Of a stretch of 64,000 nucleotides of DNA, positions 44,404 through 53,275 are shown in pieces (the stretch's first letter is position 1; every line of letters starts with the position of its first letter). This stretch comes from JAFEDN01 sp963795715 (GTDB lineage Bacteria > Pseudomonadota > Gammaproteobacteria > Coxiellales > Coxiellaceae): assembly GCA_963795715.1 (NCBI GenBank), contig CAWCIY010000002.1, positions 186,001 through 250,000 on the forward strand, given 5' to 3'. Made by a program: the position numbers and the translations under genes. The notes beneath the pieces are model-generated. The model saw only the letters and a program-made list of their open reading frames with translations, was not told the DNA's origin and made no database searches.

Positions 44404-45975
44404 TTAGCGAGGAATACGAATTGTAAAACGAACGCCCCCTAAAACGGAGTCGGTCATTTCCAAGCAACCGTGATGGTGTTTCACAATCATTTGGGCAATA
44501 GCAAGTCCCAGGCCAAAGCCTTTTCTGGCGGTATTTTCATCAGTTTCTAAGCGAAAAAATGGCAAAAATATCTTCGGTTTATCTTCGTCACTGATGCTTT
44601 CGCCATCATTGTCAATATGAATTAGACAGATATAATCTTTTAATTCCAAAGTCACTTGGATTTGAGAATCCGCGTATTTAAGCGCATTTTCTAGCAAATT
44701 ATAAATCACATGCTTCATGAGATTTGGATCGAATTCAATCAGAGTATTTCCTGGAATATCAGAATATAGAGATATTTTTTTGGCTGTTTGCCGATATTTA
44801 TCGATACAAGCCTGCATCCATAAATTAATATCCGTGGCTTGGTAATTTAAGGGTAAATTTTGATTACTGAAACGGGCGTAGTTTAAAAAAGCGGTTATCA
44901 ATTCATTCAGATCAACCAAATCTTCCTTAATACTTTGGATATTGGCTTGCGCTGTGTTAGAGAGGTTTTCTTTTTCAAGATTATCGATAGCGAATAACAT
45001 GGTGGATACCGGGGTTCTACATTCGTGCGCTACAAATCGGGTCAAGTTCTGCTGGGTATTCATCAAATTTTGAATTTTCTCACCCATTTTTAGAATATTT
45101 TGATAAAGGGTGCGCAAGGTAGAATATTTGCTCACCACAGGCAGATTGTCAAATTCGGCGTGGCTATACTGCGCAGCGATTTGGTAAATTTTACCTAAAT
45201 TACGGCTAAATATGTAAGTCATGAAAATGATAAAAGCAATGGCGATGAATACAAAAATAATCATAAGAATATAAGATTGATATTGTGGATAGAATAAATA
45301 AGGGATAGGACCCATTTTTAGTATCGAATTATCTTCTATCCAAACGTAGATATATTCAATTTTTCCATCGCGATTAGGAGGAGAGAGTACTATATCCGAG
45401 TTTTTAAAAGATGGATCTAAACTGGTAATGACAGACAAGGGAATACCATAGATTTTTTGTAATTGTTTAAGCTGATCTGGCCAAGCTTGGTGAGCAGTGT
45501 GTTGCAGTTCCAGAACAATCAAATGTGTCATCCATGCAGAAACTCGATGGGCAATCCAGGTAATGGGAATTTCCCGCATCATCAAGGCATACTCGCTTTG
45601 ATTGATGCGTTGATAGGAAATCGGTTCCGAAACGCCGTAACCAAAATAAAATTGGTCCTTTTCTTTAACCACTATAAATTTCCCTGCATATAGCTGCTGC
45701 ATTTTAGCTTTTGCAAAATGTAAATCGGCTAAGGGTACAATGACTGCTACATTTCCTGGCGGTGGTTTTAATTGTTGGATTATGCTTGGCCATTGATTGG
45801 ATGGGTACGGTTTTAACTGTTCTTGTAAAGAATAAAAAACGCCCTGGTTCATAGCCTTTATGGTATTTTCAAATCCGCGCTCAGTCATTTTCCCCGAAAT
45901 AAAATATAAAATGGCGATGGACACTAACCCAAGAATGATGAATCCGATCATGTATTTTAGTAACAGTTTAAACAT
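44404..45975 (-). CDS. Membrane sensor histidine kinase, RstB-like
   Basis: A 523-residue two-pass sensor. TM1 is at residues ~7-30, a periplasmic domain of ~200 residues follows, TM2 is at ~235-262, then a HAMP-like linker, a HisKA domain with the H-box VAHECRTPVS (~residue 315) and a HATPase_c domain (N-box NLLENALKYA, then GFGLGLAIAQMIVKHH). The partner regulator is upstream with a 9-base gap. RstB-type kinases respond to envelope/acid/Mg-related cues in enterobacteria; the signal here is unknown. Confidence 0.9.
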   Translation of the reverse strand: MFKLLLKYMIGFIILGLVSIAILYFISGKMTERGFENTIKAMNQGVFYSLQEQLKPYPSNQWPSIIQQLKPPPGNVAVIVPLADLHFAKAKMQQLYAGKFIVVKEKDQFYFGYGVSEPISYQRINQSEYALMMREIPITWIAHRVSAWMTHLIVLELQHTAHQAWPDQLKQLQKIYGIPLSVITSLDPSFKNSDIVLSPPNRDGKIEYIYVWIEDNSILKMGPIPYLFYPQYQSYILMIIFVFIAIAFIIFMTYIFSRNLGKIYQIAAQYSHAEFDNLPVVSKYSTLRTLYQNILKMGEKIQNLMNTQQNLTRFVAHECRTPVSTMLFAIDNLEKENLSNTAQANIQSIKEDLVDLNELITAFLNYARFSNQNLPLNYQATDINLWMQACIDKYRQTAKKISLYSDIPGNTLIEFDPNLMKHVIYNLLENALKYADSQIQVTLELKDYICLIHIDNDGESISDEDKPKIFLPFFRLETDENTARKGFGLGLAIAQMIVKHHHGCLEMTDSVLGGVRFTIRIPR

Positions 45976-45984
45976 ACCGTCACT

Positions 45985-46677
45985 TCACTCGTTACGCCAG
46001 GCTGAGGATATTAACACATAGCCTTTAGCACGCACGGTTTTAATGCGAAAAGGTTCGTTAATGTTATCGCCGAGTTTTTTGCGCAAATAAGAGATGCGCA
46101 GATCAATGGTTCTATCGATGCCGTCATAAGATGTGCCTCTTAATGCTTGCATGATATTTTCTCGATTCAGTGTTTTATCGGCATTTTGAGCTAGAAACGC
46201 CAGTAATTCAAATTCGGTAGGTTTAAGTTCTATGGATTCGCCAGATAAAGTCACTGTGCGTTGCACTAAGTCAATTCGCAGGGCGCCAAAATTAAGCTGC
46301 TGGGGTGGGGCAGCCGTCCGCTGACGGCGGTTCAAAGCCTCCACACGCGCCGCCAACACTTTAGGATCAATGGGCTTTACTACATAATCATCTGCGCCGC
46401 TGTTTAATCCTAAGATTTGATCTTCCTCTTGCCCCAAAGCCGTAAGCATTAAAATCATACCGCTATAGTGAGCACGCACAGATTGGCAGATTTGAATACC
46501 ATTAAACCCGGGTAATAGAATATCTAAAATGACAATATCAGGCTGGTCCTTCAATATCCGGTAAACCGCTTTATCGCCTCTGGCTTCTTGAGAAACTGTA
46601 TAGCCCAAACCCTTCAGGTAGGTTTGAATATAATCAGCCAGTTTTTTATTGTCTTCTACAAGTAAAATGCGGGTCAT
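45985..46677 (-). CDS. OmpR/PhoB-family response regulator, RstA-like
   Basis: A 230-residue regulator. The receiver has acidic E8-D9, phosphoacceptor D52 (VILDILLPG) and the conserved Lys in YVVKPID. The winged-helix domain ends LRGTSYDGIDRTIDLRISYLRKKLGD and EPFRIKTVRAKGY, which closely follows E. coli RstA (LRG.SYDG.DR..D). It sits directly before its kinase. Its targets may include the neighbouring accessory genes, but I found no clear binding site. Confidence 0.92.
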   Translation of the reverse strand: MTRILLVEDNKKLADYIQTYLKGLGYTVSQEARGDKAVYRILKDQPDIVILDILLPGFNGIQICQSVRAHYSGMILMLTALGQEEDQILGLNSGADDYVVKPIDPKVLAARVEALNRRQRTAAPPQQLNFGALRIDLVQRTVTLSGESIELKPTEFELLAFLAQNADKTLNRENIMQALRGTSYDGIDRTIDLRISYLRKKLGDNINEPFRIKTVRAKGYVLISSAWRNE

Positions 46678-46820
46678 AGGGCAAGATATCTAATGTAAAT
46701 AATCTATTTTATCCGAAACCGTTTGCTCAGCAAATAGTCTGAATACGTCTTTTTTTAACTTAAATATCCATTTATACTATTAATTTACAATAATTTAATC
46801 GTTAAAACTTATGGGAGACA

Positions 46821-46891
46821 ATCAGCGCTGAAGAAGTGCTAGCCTATGCTAAAGGCGAGGCTAAAGGTGTTCGATCTCATTCGCCTACTTG
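46821..46891 (+). pseudogene. Remnant of an XRE/HigA-type antitoxin gene
   Basis: One frame reads I-S-A-E-E-V-L-A-Y-A-K-G-E-A-K-G-V-R-S-H and then stops. It resembles the N-terminal part of HigA-like antitoxins (A.AYA.G......H before the helix-turn-helix). The helix-turn-helix itself is absent. The likeness is short and the call tentative. Confidence 0.3.
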
Positions 46892-46961
46892 ATTGACGGA
46901 AGAAAATTTAATATATAAAATTAGAAGATAGCTACTTTTTGAAGCTACAACGAGGTGGATA

Positions 46962-47189
46962 ATGTTGCATCCAATTAAAACAGTGGGAAAACGAGAGTTT
47001 ATCCAACATACCAGTAAGTATCTCAAATTGGTAGAAAAGCGAGGAGGAGAGCTGATCATAACTCATCAGAATGAGCCTGACTTGTTGTTGACGAAAATAA
47101 CACATAAATCTCTTAAAGATTTAAGAGGGCTGACGGTCAAAGTGCATGGTGATCTTAATGAACCAGTTCTACCAGGTTTTGACGAATGA
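46962..47189 (+). CDS. Phd/YefM-type antitoxin (VapB role)
   Basis: A 75-residue protein with the Phd fold: VGKREFIQHTSKYLKLVEKRGGELIITHQNEPDLLLTKI, that is, a DNA-binding N-terminal half where a strand-helix unit ends in a repeated hydrophobic pattern, then a short toxin-binding tail. It overlaps the toxin by ATGA (47186-47189). It should neutralise the PIN toxin and repress the pair's promoter. Confidence 0.85.
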   Translation: MLHPIKTVGKREFIQHTSKYLKLVEKRGGELIITHQNEPDLLLTKITHKSLKDLRGLTVKVHGDLNEPVLPGFDE

Positions 47190-47560
47190 TATTAGATACC
47201 TGTGCTCTTGTTGAAATCTGCAAAGATTCACCCAGCCTTTCGGCTAAGACCATTAAAAAAATGGAACAAGGTTGTTATATTCTTTCTATTTCCTTTGCTG
47301 AAATAGCATGCAAAATTAAATCTGGGAATTTAGAGATGCGGGTTTCTGCCAGAGAATTGTATGCTGATATTTGCCAAATTAAGAGCGTAGTTATAGTGAA
47401 TGTGGGAGTAGATGAATGGATTGAGGCTGTTGAACTGGATTGGAAAAATCACAAAGATCCCGCAGATCGAGTGATTACTGCTTTCGGTATCAAAAAACAG
47501 ATTCCTATTGTCACCAATGATAAAAAAATTAAGGAATTTTATAAAAAAGTCATCTGGTGA
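47186..47560 (+). CDS. PIN-domain ribonuclease toxin (VapC-like)
   Basis: A 124-residue PIN domain. Acidic metal ligands: D4 in MILDTCALVEI, E in ISFAEIACKI, D in KDPADRVITA and D in IVTNDKKI, in the standard order. VapC toxins cleave tRNA or rRNA to stop translation. It overlaps the antitoxin and sits between the RstA/B system and the ccm genes. Confidence 0.9.
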   Translation: MILDTCALVEICKDSPSLSAKTIKKMEQGCYILSISFAEIACKIKSGNLEMRVSARELYADICQIKSVVIVNVGVDEWIEAVELDWKNHKDPADRVITAFGIKKQIPIVTNDKKIKEFYKKVIW

Positions 47561-47617
47561 AGAAAATCTTATCACCTTCCACTGGACTGAATTCTTGCTA
47601 ATTGTTATTCTAATAAA

Positions 47618-47794
47618 ATGATCAGTGCATTTTCAGATTTTCATGCATTTTGGCGGATGGGAGGTTATGCAGCAGAAGTATGGCCGGCCTATGCTGTGGT
47701 TTTTTTAGTATTCTTAATGCAAATTATAGTGACTAAGAAGAAATTCAATCGTTTGTGCAAATTATTGTACCGGAAATATGCTAATCCAACGTAG
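47618..47794 (+). CDS. ccmD: Heme exporter protein CcmD
   Basis: A 58-residue protein starting MISAFSDFHAFWRMGGYAAEVWPAY, followed by one membrane helix (AVVFLVFLMQIIV) and a basic tail (TKKKFNRLCKLLYRKY). F..M.G.A.YVW.AY is the CcmD pattern. CcmD helps release holo-CcmE from CcmABC. It overlaps ccmE by 17 bases. ccmABC are not in the window: upstream lies the toxin-antitoxin pair. Confidence 0.82.
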   Translation: MISAFSDFHAFWRMGGYAAEVWPAYAVVFLVFLMQIIVTKKKFNRLCKLLYRKYANPT

Positions 47795-48191
47795 AAGGCG
47801 CGTGTCTTTTTTAATCCTATTAGTTTTGAGCATAGGAATCGCAACTACCTTCGCTTTGTATGCTTTACGGCGAAATGTAAATTTATATGAGACGCCCCAT
47901 CAAGTGTTGCAAAGATCACCACAAAACGAACAAATCTTTCGGTTAGGAGGATTAGTGCTTAAAGGCAGTGTGCATCATGACGCCGACTTAAAAGTACGCT
48001 TTACTTTAACAGATTATCAAGGCAGCATTCCGGTGGAATACCAAGGCGTTTTACCTTCGCTTTTTCGAGAAGGACAAGGCATCGTGGCGCAGGGACGGAT
48101 GAATAGCCAAGGGATTTTTATCGCCGATGAAGTTTTAGCAAAGCATGATGAAAATTACCGACCGCCTCAATTGAGTAGACCTGAAGCTTAA
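47778..48191 (+). CDS. ccmE: Cytochrome c maturation protein CcmE (heme chaperone)
   Basis: A 137-residue membrane-anchored beta-barrel. One N-terminal helix (VSFLILLVLSIGIATTFALYAL), then FRLGGLVLKGSV, the EYQGVLPSLFREGQGIVAQG segment and the heme-attaching His123 in AKHDENY. CcmE carries heme from CcmABCD to CcmFH. Confidence 0.95.
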   Translation: MLIQRRRRVSFLILLVLSIGIATTFALYALRRNVNLYETPHQVLQRSPQNEQIFRLGGLVLKGSVHHDADLKVRFTLTDYQGSIPVEYQGVLPSLFREGQGIVAQGRMNSQGIFIADEVLAKHDENYRPPQLSRPEA

Positions 48192-48193
48192 AA

Positions 48194-50121
48194 ATGATAC
48201 CTGAACTTGGACATTTTTCATTATTTTTAGCCATTTGTTTGGCGTTAATTCAAGTAACCATTCCGCTCTTGGGAGCGGTCAATGACAATAAACCGGCTAT
48301 GCAACTGGCTCAATTCACTTCTTGGGGACAGTTTTTTTTTGTAGCCCTTGCATTTATCAGTTTAGCTTACGCTTTCCTAACCAATGATTTTTCAGTTCTG
48401 TATGTTGCGCAAAATTCCAATACCCATTTACCTGCATTTTATCGTTTTTGCGCAGTATGGGGAGCGCACGAAGGGTCGTTACTATTATGGGTTTTTATTT
48501 TAACAGGCTGGATGGCGGCTATCAGCCTGTTCAGCCGCAGCTTGCCGGACAATCTAGAGCACGGGTGTTAGCGATTTTAGCGGTTATGGCGATTGGTTTT
48601 TATTTATTTTTACTGACCACATCCAGTCCATTCGTTCGTTTATTTCCTAATCCACCGGCAGAGGGGGCGGATTTAAATCCTATTTTACAGGATCCAGGTT
48701 TGGCAGTTCATCCGCCCATGCTTTATATGGGTTATGTCGGATTTGCAGTACCCTTTGCTTTCGCACATCGCCGCATTATTAACCAATCAATTAGATCCAC
48801 AATGGGCTCGATGGTCTCGACCATGGACCACAATTGCCTGGTGTTTTTTAACTTTAGGTATTGTTTTAGGAAGCGCTTGGGCTTATCGAGAATTGGGTTG
48901 GGGCGGTTGGTGGTTTTGGGACCCCGTTGAAAACGCTTCATTCTTGCCATGGTTGGCGGGAACCGCATTAATTCATTCTTTAGCGGTGACAGAAAAACGT
49001 CAACTTTTTAAAGCATGGACGGTTTTATTAGCAGTTTGTGCATTTTCATTAAGCTTACTAGGCACATTTTTAGTACGTTCAGGCGTGCTGGTTTCCGTAC
49101 ATAGTTTTGCCGCCGATCCGCAACGTGGTTTATTTATGTTGAGTTTTTTATTTTTCGTCGTCGGTGGTTCATTGCTGATTTATGCTTGGCGCGGCAAAGT
49201 TTTGGTGACTACTGGACAATTCAGTTTAGCTTCACGTGAATCATTATTATTAATTAACAATATTTTACTATTTGTAGCCATGTTGACGGTCTTATTAGGC
49301 ACTTTGTATCCGCTTTTTATTGATGCGTTACATTTAGGAAAAGTTTCAGTCGGGCCGCCGTATTTTAATTTGATTTTAATCCCGCTGATGACGCCGATGT
49401 TCTTATTAATGGCAATTGCGCCATTGTTTCAATGGCAGAAAGCTAACCTGAAACTATTTCAATATAAACTATGGCTATATTTGCTAATAGTGCTGCTTTT
49501 AGCCGCTGGCTTGCCCATTTTTTTAGGGATTAAACTGACTATATGGTTTTTTTGCAGCTTGTTTTTAGCCTTGTGGTTAATTATATGGACTTTACATCAT
49601 GGAGTGGATTGGCGGCCTTGGCCATTTCCCAAAAGATTTGCACTCAGCCAATGGGCTATGATTTTGGCGCATTTAGGTGTAGGTGTGACCTTGCTGGGAA
49701 TTATTTGCAGCACTGCTTAGACTCAACAAAGAGATGTGGGTATGCGAGCGGGCGACCAAGTACAAGTTGGTCCTTACCAGTTTGAATTCCAAGGCGTAAC
49801 TCGTTTAACTGGACCTAACTATCAAGGCACACAAGCCTCAGTGGCGGTTTACCGGCAAAAAAAATTATTATCCATCTTAACTCCTCAGCAACGTTATTTT
49901 CCTGCATCAGACGCCGCCACTACAAAAGCTGCTATCAACGCGGGTTTGTTTAGAGATTTATATGTTGCTTTGGGCTCTTCTTTACCGGATGGCGCATGGT
50001 CTTTCCGAATTTATTACAAACCTTTTATTCGCTGGATATGGGCCGGAGGCGTTATGATGTTTCCGGCGGTTTAATGGCTGTTGCCGATAGGCGATATAGG
50101 AAATATTATGTCACAATTTAA
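48194..50121 (+). CDS. ccmF: Heme lyase subunit CcmF (frameshifted as read)
   Basis: CcmF attaches heme to apocytochromes with CcmH/I. Three main frames carry it: 48194-~48560, ~48560-48730 and 48734-~49715, then 49736 onward. Family motifs include FCAVWGAHEGSLLLWVF, LNPILQDPGLAVHPPMLYMGYVG (conserved His), and the WWD heme-handling motif WGGWWFWDPVENASFLPWL. About 14 helices and ~640 codons match CcmF. Indels at ~48560, ~48770, ~49718 and ~50062 are needed; with the last corrected the end is DRRYRKYYVTI at 50121. Confidence 0.9.
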
Positions 50122-50131
50122 CTCCTTACCC

Positions 50132-50180
50132 AATGGGGGATTAATCAGGAAGCAATTCCCGCGAAGCGGATATTGCTGGA
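50132..50180 (+). repeat. Dispersed palindromic repeat, copy E (internally deleted)
   Basis: AATGGGGGATTAATCAGGAAGCAATTCCCGC and GCGGATATTGCTGG: the opening and closing blocks of the family with the middle missing. It sits 9 bases upstream of the ccmG start codon. Confidence 0.7.
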
Positions 50181-50189
50181 GAAAACTGG

Positions 50190-50720
50190 ATGAAAAATAA
50201 GCGTTTCTTTATTGGCCCGCTGGTTATTTTTATGATTTTAGCTGTTTTTTATGGGTGGGCTTGCACCGAGATCCTCGCAAAATACCTTCGCCCTTCATAA
50301 ACAAACCAGCGCCTTCGTTTCAAGCTCCCAGTTTGCAAAACCCGCAGCAAATGTTAACTGATCAAATTTTAAAAATAAAATGACGGTTTTGAACGTGTTT
50401 GCTTCTTGGTGTGTAGCTTGTCAGGCGGAGCATTCGGTTTTAATGGAAGCGCATAGAAGCTTGCCGAATGTTCAATTATTGGTTTAAATTATAAAGATGA
50501 TCGCAATAAAGCCATGACATGGTTAAATCATTACGGCAACCCTTACGATCAAGTGATAGCGGATGAGCCGGGTAGAACTGGCATCAATTTCGGGGTTTAT
50601 GGCACCCCGGAAACTTTTATTATTGATCAACAAGGCGTCATTCGTTACAAATTTATAGGGGCCATCAGTCCAAATGATTGGCAACAAACTATTTTGCCCA
50701 TATTAAGAAAAGCAACATGA
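50190..50720 (+). CDS. ccmG: Thiol:disulfide interchange protein CcmG/DsbE (frameshifted as read)
   Basis: A membrane-anchored thioredoxin that keeps apocytochrome and CcmH cysteines reduced. The N-terminal helix reads FFIGPLVIFMILAVF; the active site is W-C-V-A-C in VLNVFASWCVACQAEH (CcmG is often WCPxC); the cis-Pro loop is FGVYGTPETFIID. Indels at ~50250, ~50380 and ~50485 break it. The stop overlaps the ccmH start (ATGA). Confidence 0.88.
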
Positions 50721-51097
50721 TGCGAATATTTTTATTTTTGATTTTCTCATTGATAATACCTGCCACGTTTGCCGAATCGATGGATCTTTATCCTTTTCCC
50801 AGGGCCAGTCAGCAACAACAATTTCAAGGATTAATAAACCAATTGCGTTGCATGGTTTGTCAAAATCAAAATTTGGCGGATTCCAATGCAGATTTGGCCA
50901 AAGACCTGCGCCGGCAAGTGTATGAAATGGTATTAGCCAATAAATCTGATCAAGAAATTAAACAGTATATGATTAGTCGTTATGGAGATTTTATTTTATT
51001 TAAACCACCTTTTAAAACACAAACCATGGTTTTGTGGTTAGCGCCATTTCTGTTCTTATTAATCGGTTTGTTAATACTATGGCGGCGGACTTTATGA
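50717..51097 (+). CDS. ccmH: Cytochrome c maturation protein CcmH (thiol-redox subunit)
   Basis: A 126-residue protein with a signal peptide (MMRIFLFLIFSLIIPATFA), the signature L-R-C-M-V-C-Q-N-Q, and one C-terminal membrane helix (MVLWLAPFLFLLIGLLILW). It reduces apocytochrome c before heme ligation. It overlaps ccmG upstream and ccmI downstream by 4 bases each. Confidence 0.94.
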   Translation: MMRIFLFLIFSLIIPATFAESMDLYPFPRASQQQQFQGLINQLRCMVCQNQNLADSNADLAKDLRRQVYEMVLANKSDQEIKQYMISRYGDFILFKPPFKTQTMVLWLAPFLFLLIGLLILWRRTL

Positions 51098-51789
51098 ACT
51101 TGTTTTTTTGGGGCATTATTTTATTTTTAACTGCAATAGCTTGGATTTTTATAGTCCTTCCGTTTTGGCGCGCACCAACCCGCACCGGATCTTGGACCAA
51201 AATGGGTTTACTCAGTTTTCCTTTTTTGGTTTTAGGTATGTATTTACTGTGGGGTGGCAGCCGGCAGCTTCTGCATTTTTGGGCTTGGCAAAAACAAGAT
51301 CAAATAGTGCAGCAGCAAACGGCCCATGCCGATCCTCAACAAATCATTGCCCAGTTACAAGCGCATTTGCAACAAGCCCCCGACAGCGCTCAGGGGTGGT
51401 ATTTACTGGGGAAACTTTATTTGGATCAACAGCAATTTGCCGAAGCGGAATCCGCTTTAAAAAAAGCGTACGATCTTCAACCGCAATCTAATGAAATTAT
51501 CATTAGCTTGGCCAAGGCTGATTTCTTCAACCATCAAGCGCATTTATCTGCCGATATGGCTAAAGCGTTAAGTCGTGTGTTAGAATCATCCCCGCAATCC
51601 ATAGACGCCATTAATTTATTAGCTGTAAACGCTTATCGAGATAAAAATTATTCGCAAGCGGTCAGTTATTGGCAACAAGCGTTAGCATTTGTTCAGCCTG
51701 GCAGTTCTGATAGTAACACTTTACTAAATATGATTAGCCAAGCGCAGAAATTAGAGAATAAGGAGAAAACCAATGGCAGAATCCGTTGA
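51094..51789 (+). CDS. ccmI: TPR-containing cytochrome c biogenesis protein CcmI
   Basis: About 231 residues: two N-terminal helices (FFWGIILFLTAIAWIFIVLPFW and LLSFPFLVLGMYLLWG), then a TPR domain (SAQGWYLLGKLYLDQQQFAEAESALKKAYDLQP and a further repeat up to ~residue 215). CcmI holds the apocytochrome C-terminus for the CcmFH lyase. The ATG at 51094 overlaps the ccmH stop, so this start is preferred to the longer frame from 51034. The 3' end overlaps the next gene by 17 bases. Confidence 0.88.
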   Translation: MNLFFWGIILFLTAIAWIFIVLPFWRAPTRTGSWTKMGLLSFPFLVLGMYLLWGGSRQLLHFWAWQKQDQIVQQQTAHADPQQIIAQLQAHLQQAPDSAQGWYLLGKLYLDQQQFAEAESALKKAYDLQPQSNEIIISLAKADFFNHQAHLSADMAKALSRVLESSPQSIDAINLLAVNAYRDKNYSQAVSYWQQALAFVQPGSSDSNTLLNMISQAQKLENKEKTNGRIR

Positions 51790-52057
51790 CGACATTACGA
51801 TTGATTATAACGAAGAGGGAATATTAACCACTAAACAATTAGATAAGGTGGTATTGACCCGTGGAGCATGGGCTACCATCATGTTCCGCTATCAAACCTG
51901 GGATAAAAAAAAGCAAGCCTATGGTCAGGAAGCTTATAGTATTCGCCGTTATCAAAAAAAAGGCGGTACTTACATGCAGCGTTCGAAATTTAATATTTCC
52001 AGTCCCGATCAAGCTAAAAAAATCATTGAAATTTTAACGAATTGGTTACCTTCGTAA
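51773..52057 (+). CDS. Conserved small protein of unknown function
   Basis: A 94-residue soluble protein. The core LTRGAWATIMFRYQTWDKKKQAYG, then IRRYQKKGGTYMQRSKFNISSPDQAKKIIEIL looks conserved among gammaproteobacteria as I remember it, but no function is known to me. It overlaps ccmI, so it is the last gene of the ccm transcript. Confidence 0.75.
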   Translation: MAESVDDITIDYNEEGILTTKQLDKVVLTRGAWATIMFRYQTWDKKKQAYGQEAYSIRRYQKKGGTYMQRSKFNISSPDQAKKIIEILTNWLPS

Positions 52058-52065
52058 CAATTTAT

Positions 52066-52143
52066 TCCTCCCTTTGAAAAAGGGAGGTGAGGAGGGATTT
52101 ATATAAAAAAATCCCCCTCAATCCCCCTTTTTCAAAGGGGGAA
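52066..52143. repeat. Palindromic repeat between convergent genes, possible bidirectional terminator
   Basis: CCTCCCTTTGAAAAAGGGAGG followed by GAGGGATTT and the inverted AAATCCCCCTCAATCCCCC..TTTTTCAAAGGGGGA. It is a cleaner copy of the repeat at 33840-33950. It fills the gap between the ccm operon and the leftward antiporter gene, where a stem in both directions would serve as a terminator. Confidence 0.65.
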
Positions 52144-52153
52144 ATAAATAAGT

Positions 52154-53272
52154 TCAATCAAAAATCATTAAAATAAAAACAAAAAATAATAACAAATGGA
52201 TGGCGCCTTGCAGGATGTTAGTGCGCCCGCTGACAAAAGTCAGAATAGACATAATCGCAGTTAAAATTAAAATGGTAGTGTCACTATTATCTAATCCTAG
52301 AACAACGGTTTTGCCAGTAATTAACCCAATGATCAGAACCGCCGGCACCGTTAAACTAATGCTGGCCAACACTGAACCTAAAGAGATATTCACCGACCGT
52401 TGTAATTGATTTGCTAATGAGGCGCGAATAGCACTCACTGCCTCTGGAGCCACTACTAAAATGGCTACCAGCATTCCTCCTATACCAGGTGGTGCATTCA
52501 GTTCATCCAAAAAAAAATTCATCGGTATGGCAGATTGTTTAGCAAGAAACAAAGTAGGAATAAGATAACTGATCACTAAAAAGGTATGAAATTTTTTAGA
52601 TTTTGGGGGATAAGGAAAATGTAATTCAAAAGGCTTGGTGTTTTCATTAGGAATATCCAACAGAAAATGAGCGCGATGACTGATGGTTTGAATCAGTAAA
52701 AAAATGAGATAAATAATTAAAGAAGTAATAATAAAAAAAATCGATTGAAAAGTAGTGAAGGTGGGTGAAGAAGTGGAGTGAGTGAAATTAGGCAAAACCA
52801 AAGTCATAACCGCCAATAAAATAATAACGCTTAAAAAAGCAATCGAACCCTGTAAATTATACTGTTGCTCTTTGTAACGAATACCGCCTGCAAGTAAACT
52901 CCAGCCTACCACGCCATTTAAGATAATCATGATTACTGCATACATAGTATCACGCGCTAATGTAGGATTTGGCGGGCCAGTTAGCATGATGCTGGCGATT
53001 AAAGAAATTTCAATCGCAACTACAGATAAAGTCAGTATTAAGGTACCGTAAGGTTCGGGCATGGTTTCAGCCAGTGCTTCAACGTGATGCGCTATTTCAA
53101 ATGAATTCCATAAGATTAATATAAATAATCCAATGAAAGCCAATGTTAAAAGAAAAGGATGTCGCATTTGGACTAGCCAGTCGTTACCTAAAATTAAAAA
53201 CACGAGGACAACAAACCACCCTATTAAAAAAGAGGGTTCTGTAAATAAAAATTGATAAATTTTTGATTTCAT
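52154..53272 (-). CDS. ChaA-like cation/proton antiporter
   Basis: A 372-residue membrane protein with about 11 helices. Two alpha-repeats typical of the CaCA superfamily hold the ion-site acidic residues: GTLILTLSVVAIEISLIASIML and ILVVAPEAVSAIRASLANQLQRSVNISLGSVLAS. ChaA-type proteins exchange Ca2+/Na+/K+ for protons. It is the downstream partner of a paralogue 3 bases away. Confidence 0.88.
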   Translation of the reverse strand: MKSKIYQFLFTEPSFLIGWFVVLVFLILGNDWLVQMRHPFLLTLAFIGLFILILWNSFEIAHHVEALAETMPEPYGTLILTLSVVAIEISLIASIMLTGPPNPTLARDTMYAVIMIILNGVVGWSLLAGGIRYKEQQYNLQGSIAFLSVIILLAVMTLVLPNFTHSTSSPTFTTFQSIFFIITSLIIYLIFLLIQTISHRAHFLLDIPNENTKPFELHFPYPPKSKKFHTFLVISYLIPTLFLAKQSAIPMNFFLDELNAPPGIGGMLVAILVVAPEAVSAIRASLANQLQRSVNISLGSVLASISLTVPAVLIIGLITGKTVVLGLDNSDTTILILTAIMSILTFVSGRTNILQGAIHLLLFFVFILMIFD

Positions 53273-53275
53273 AAA

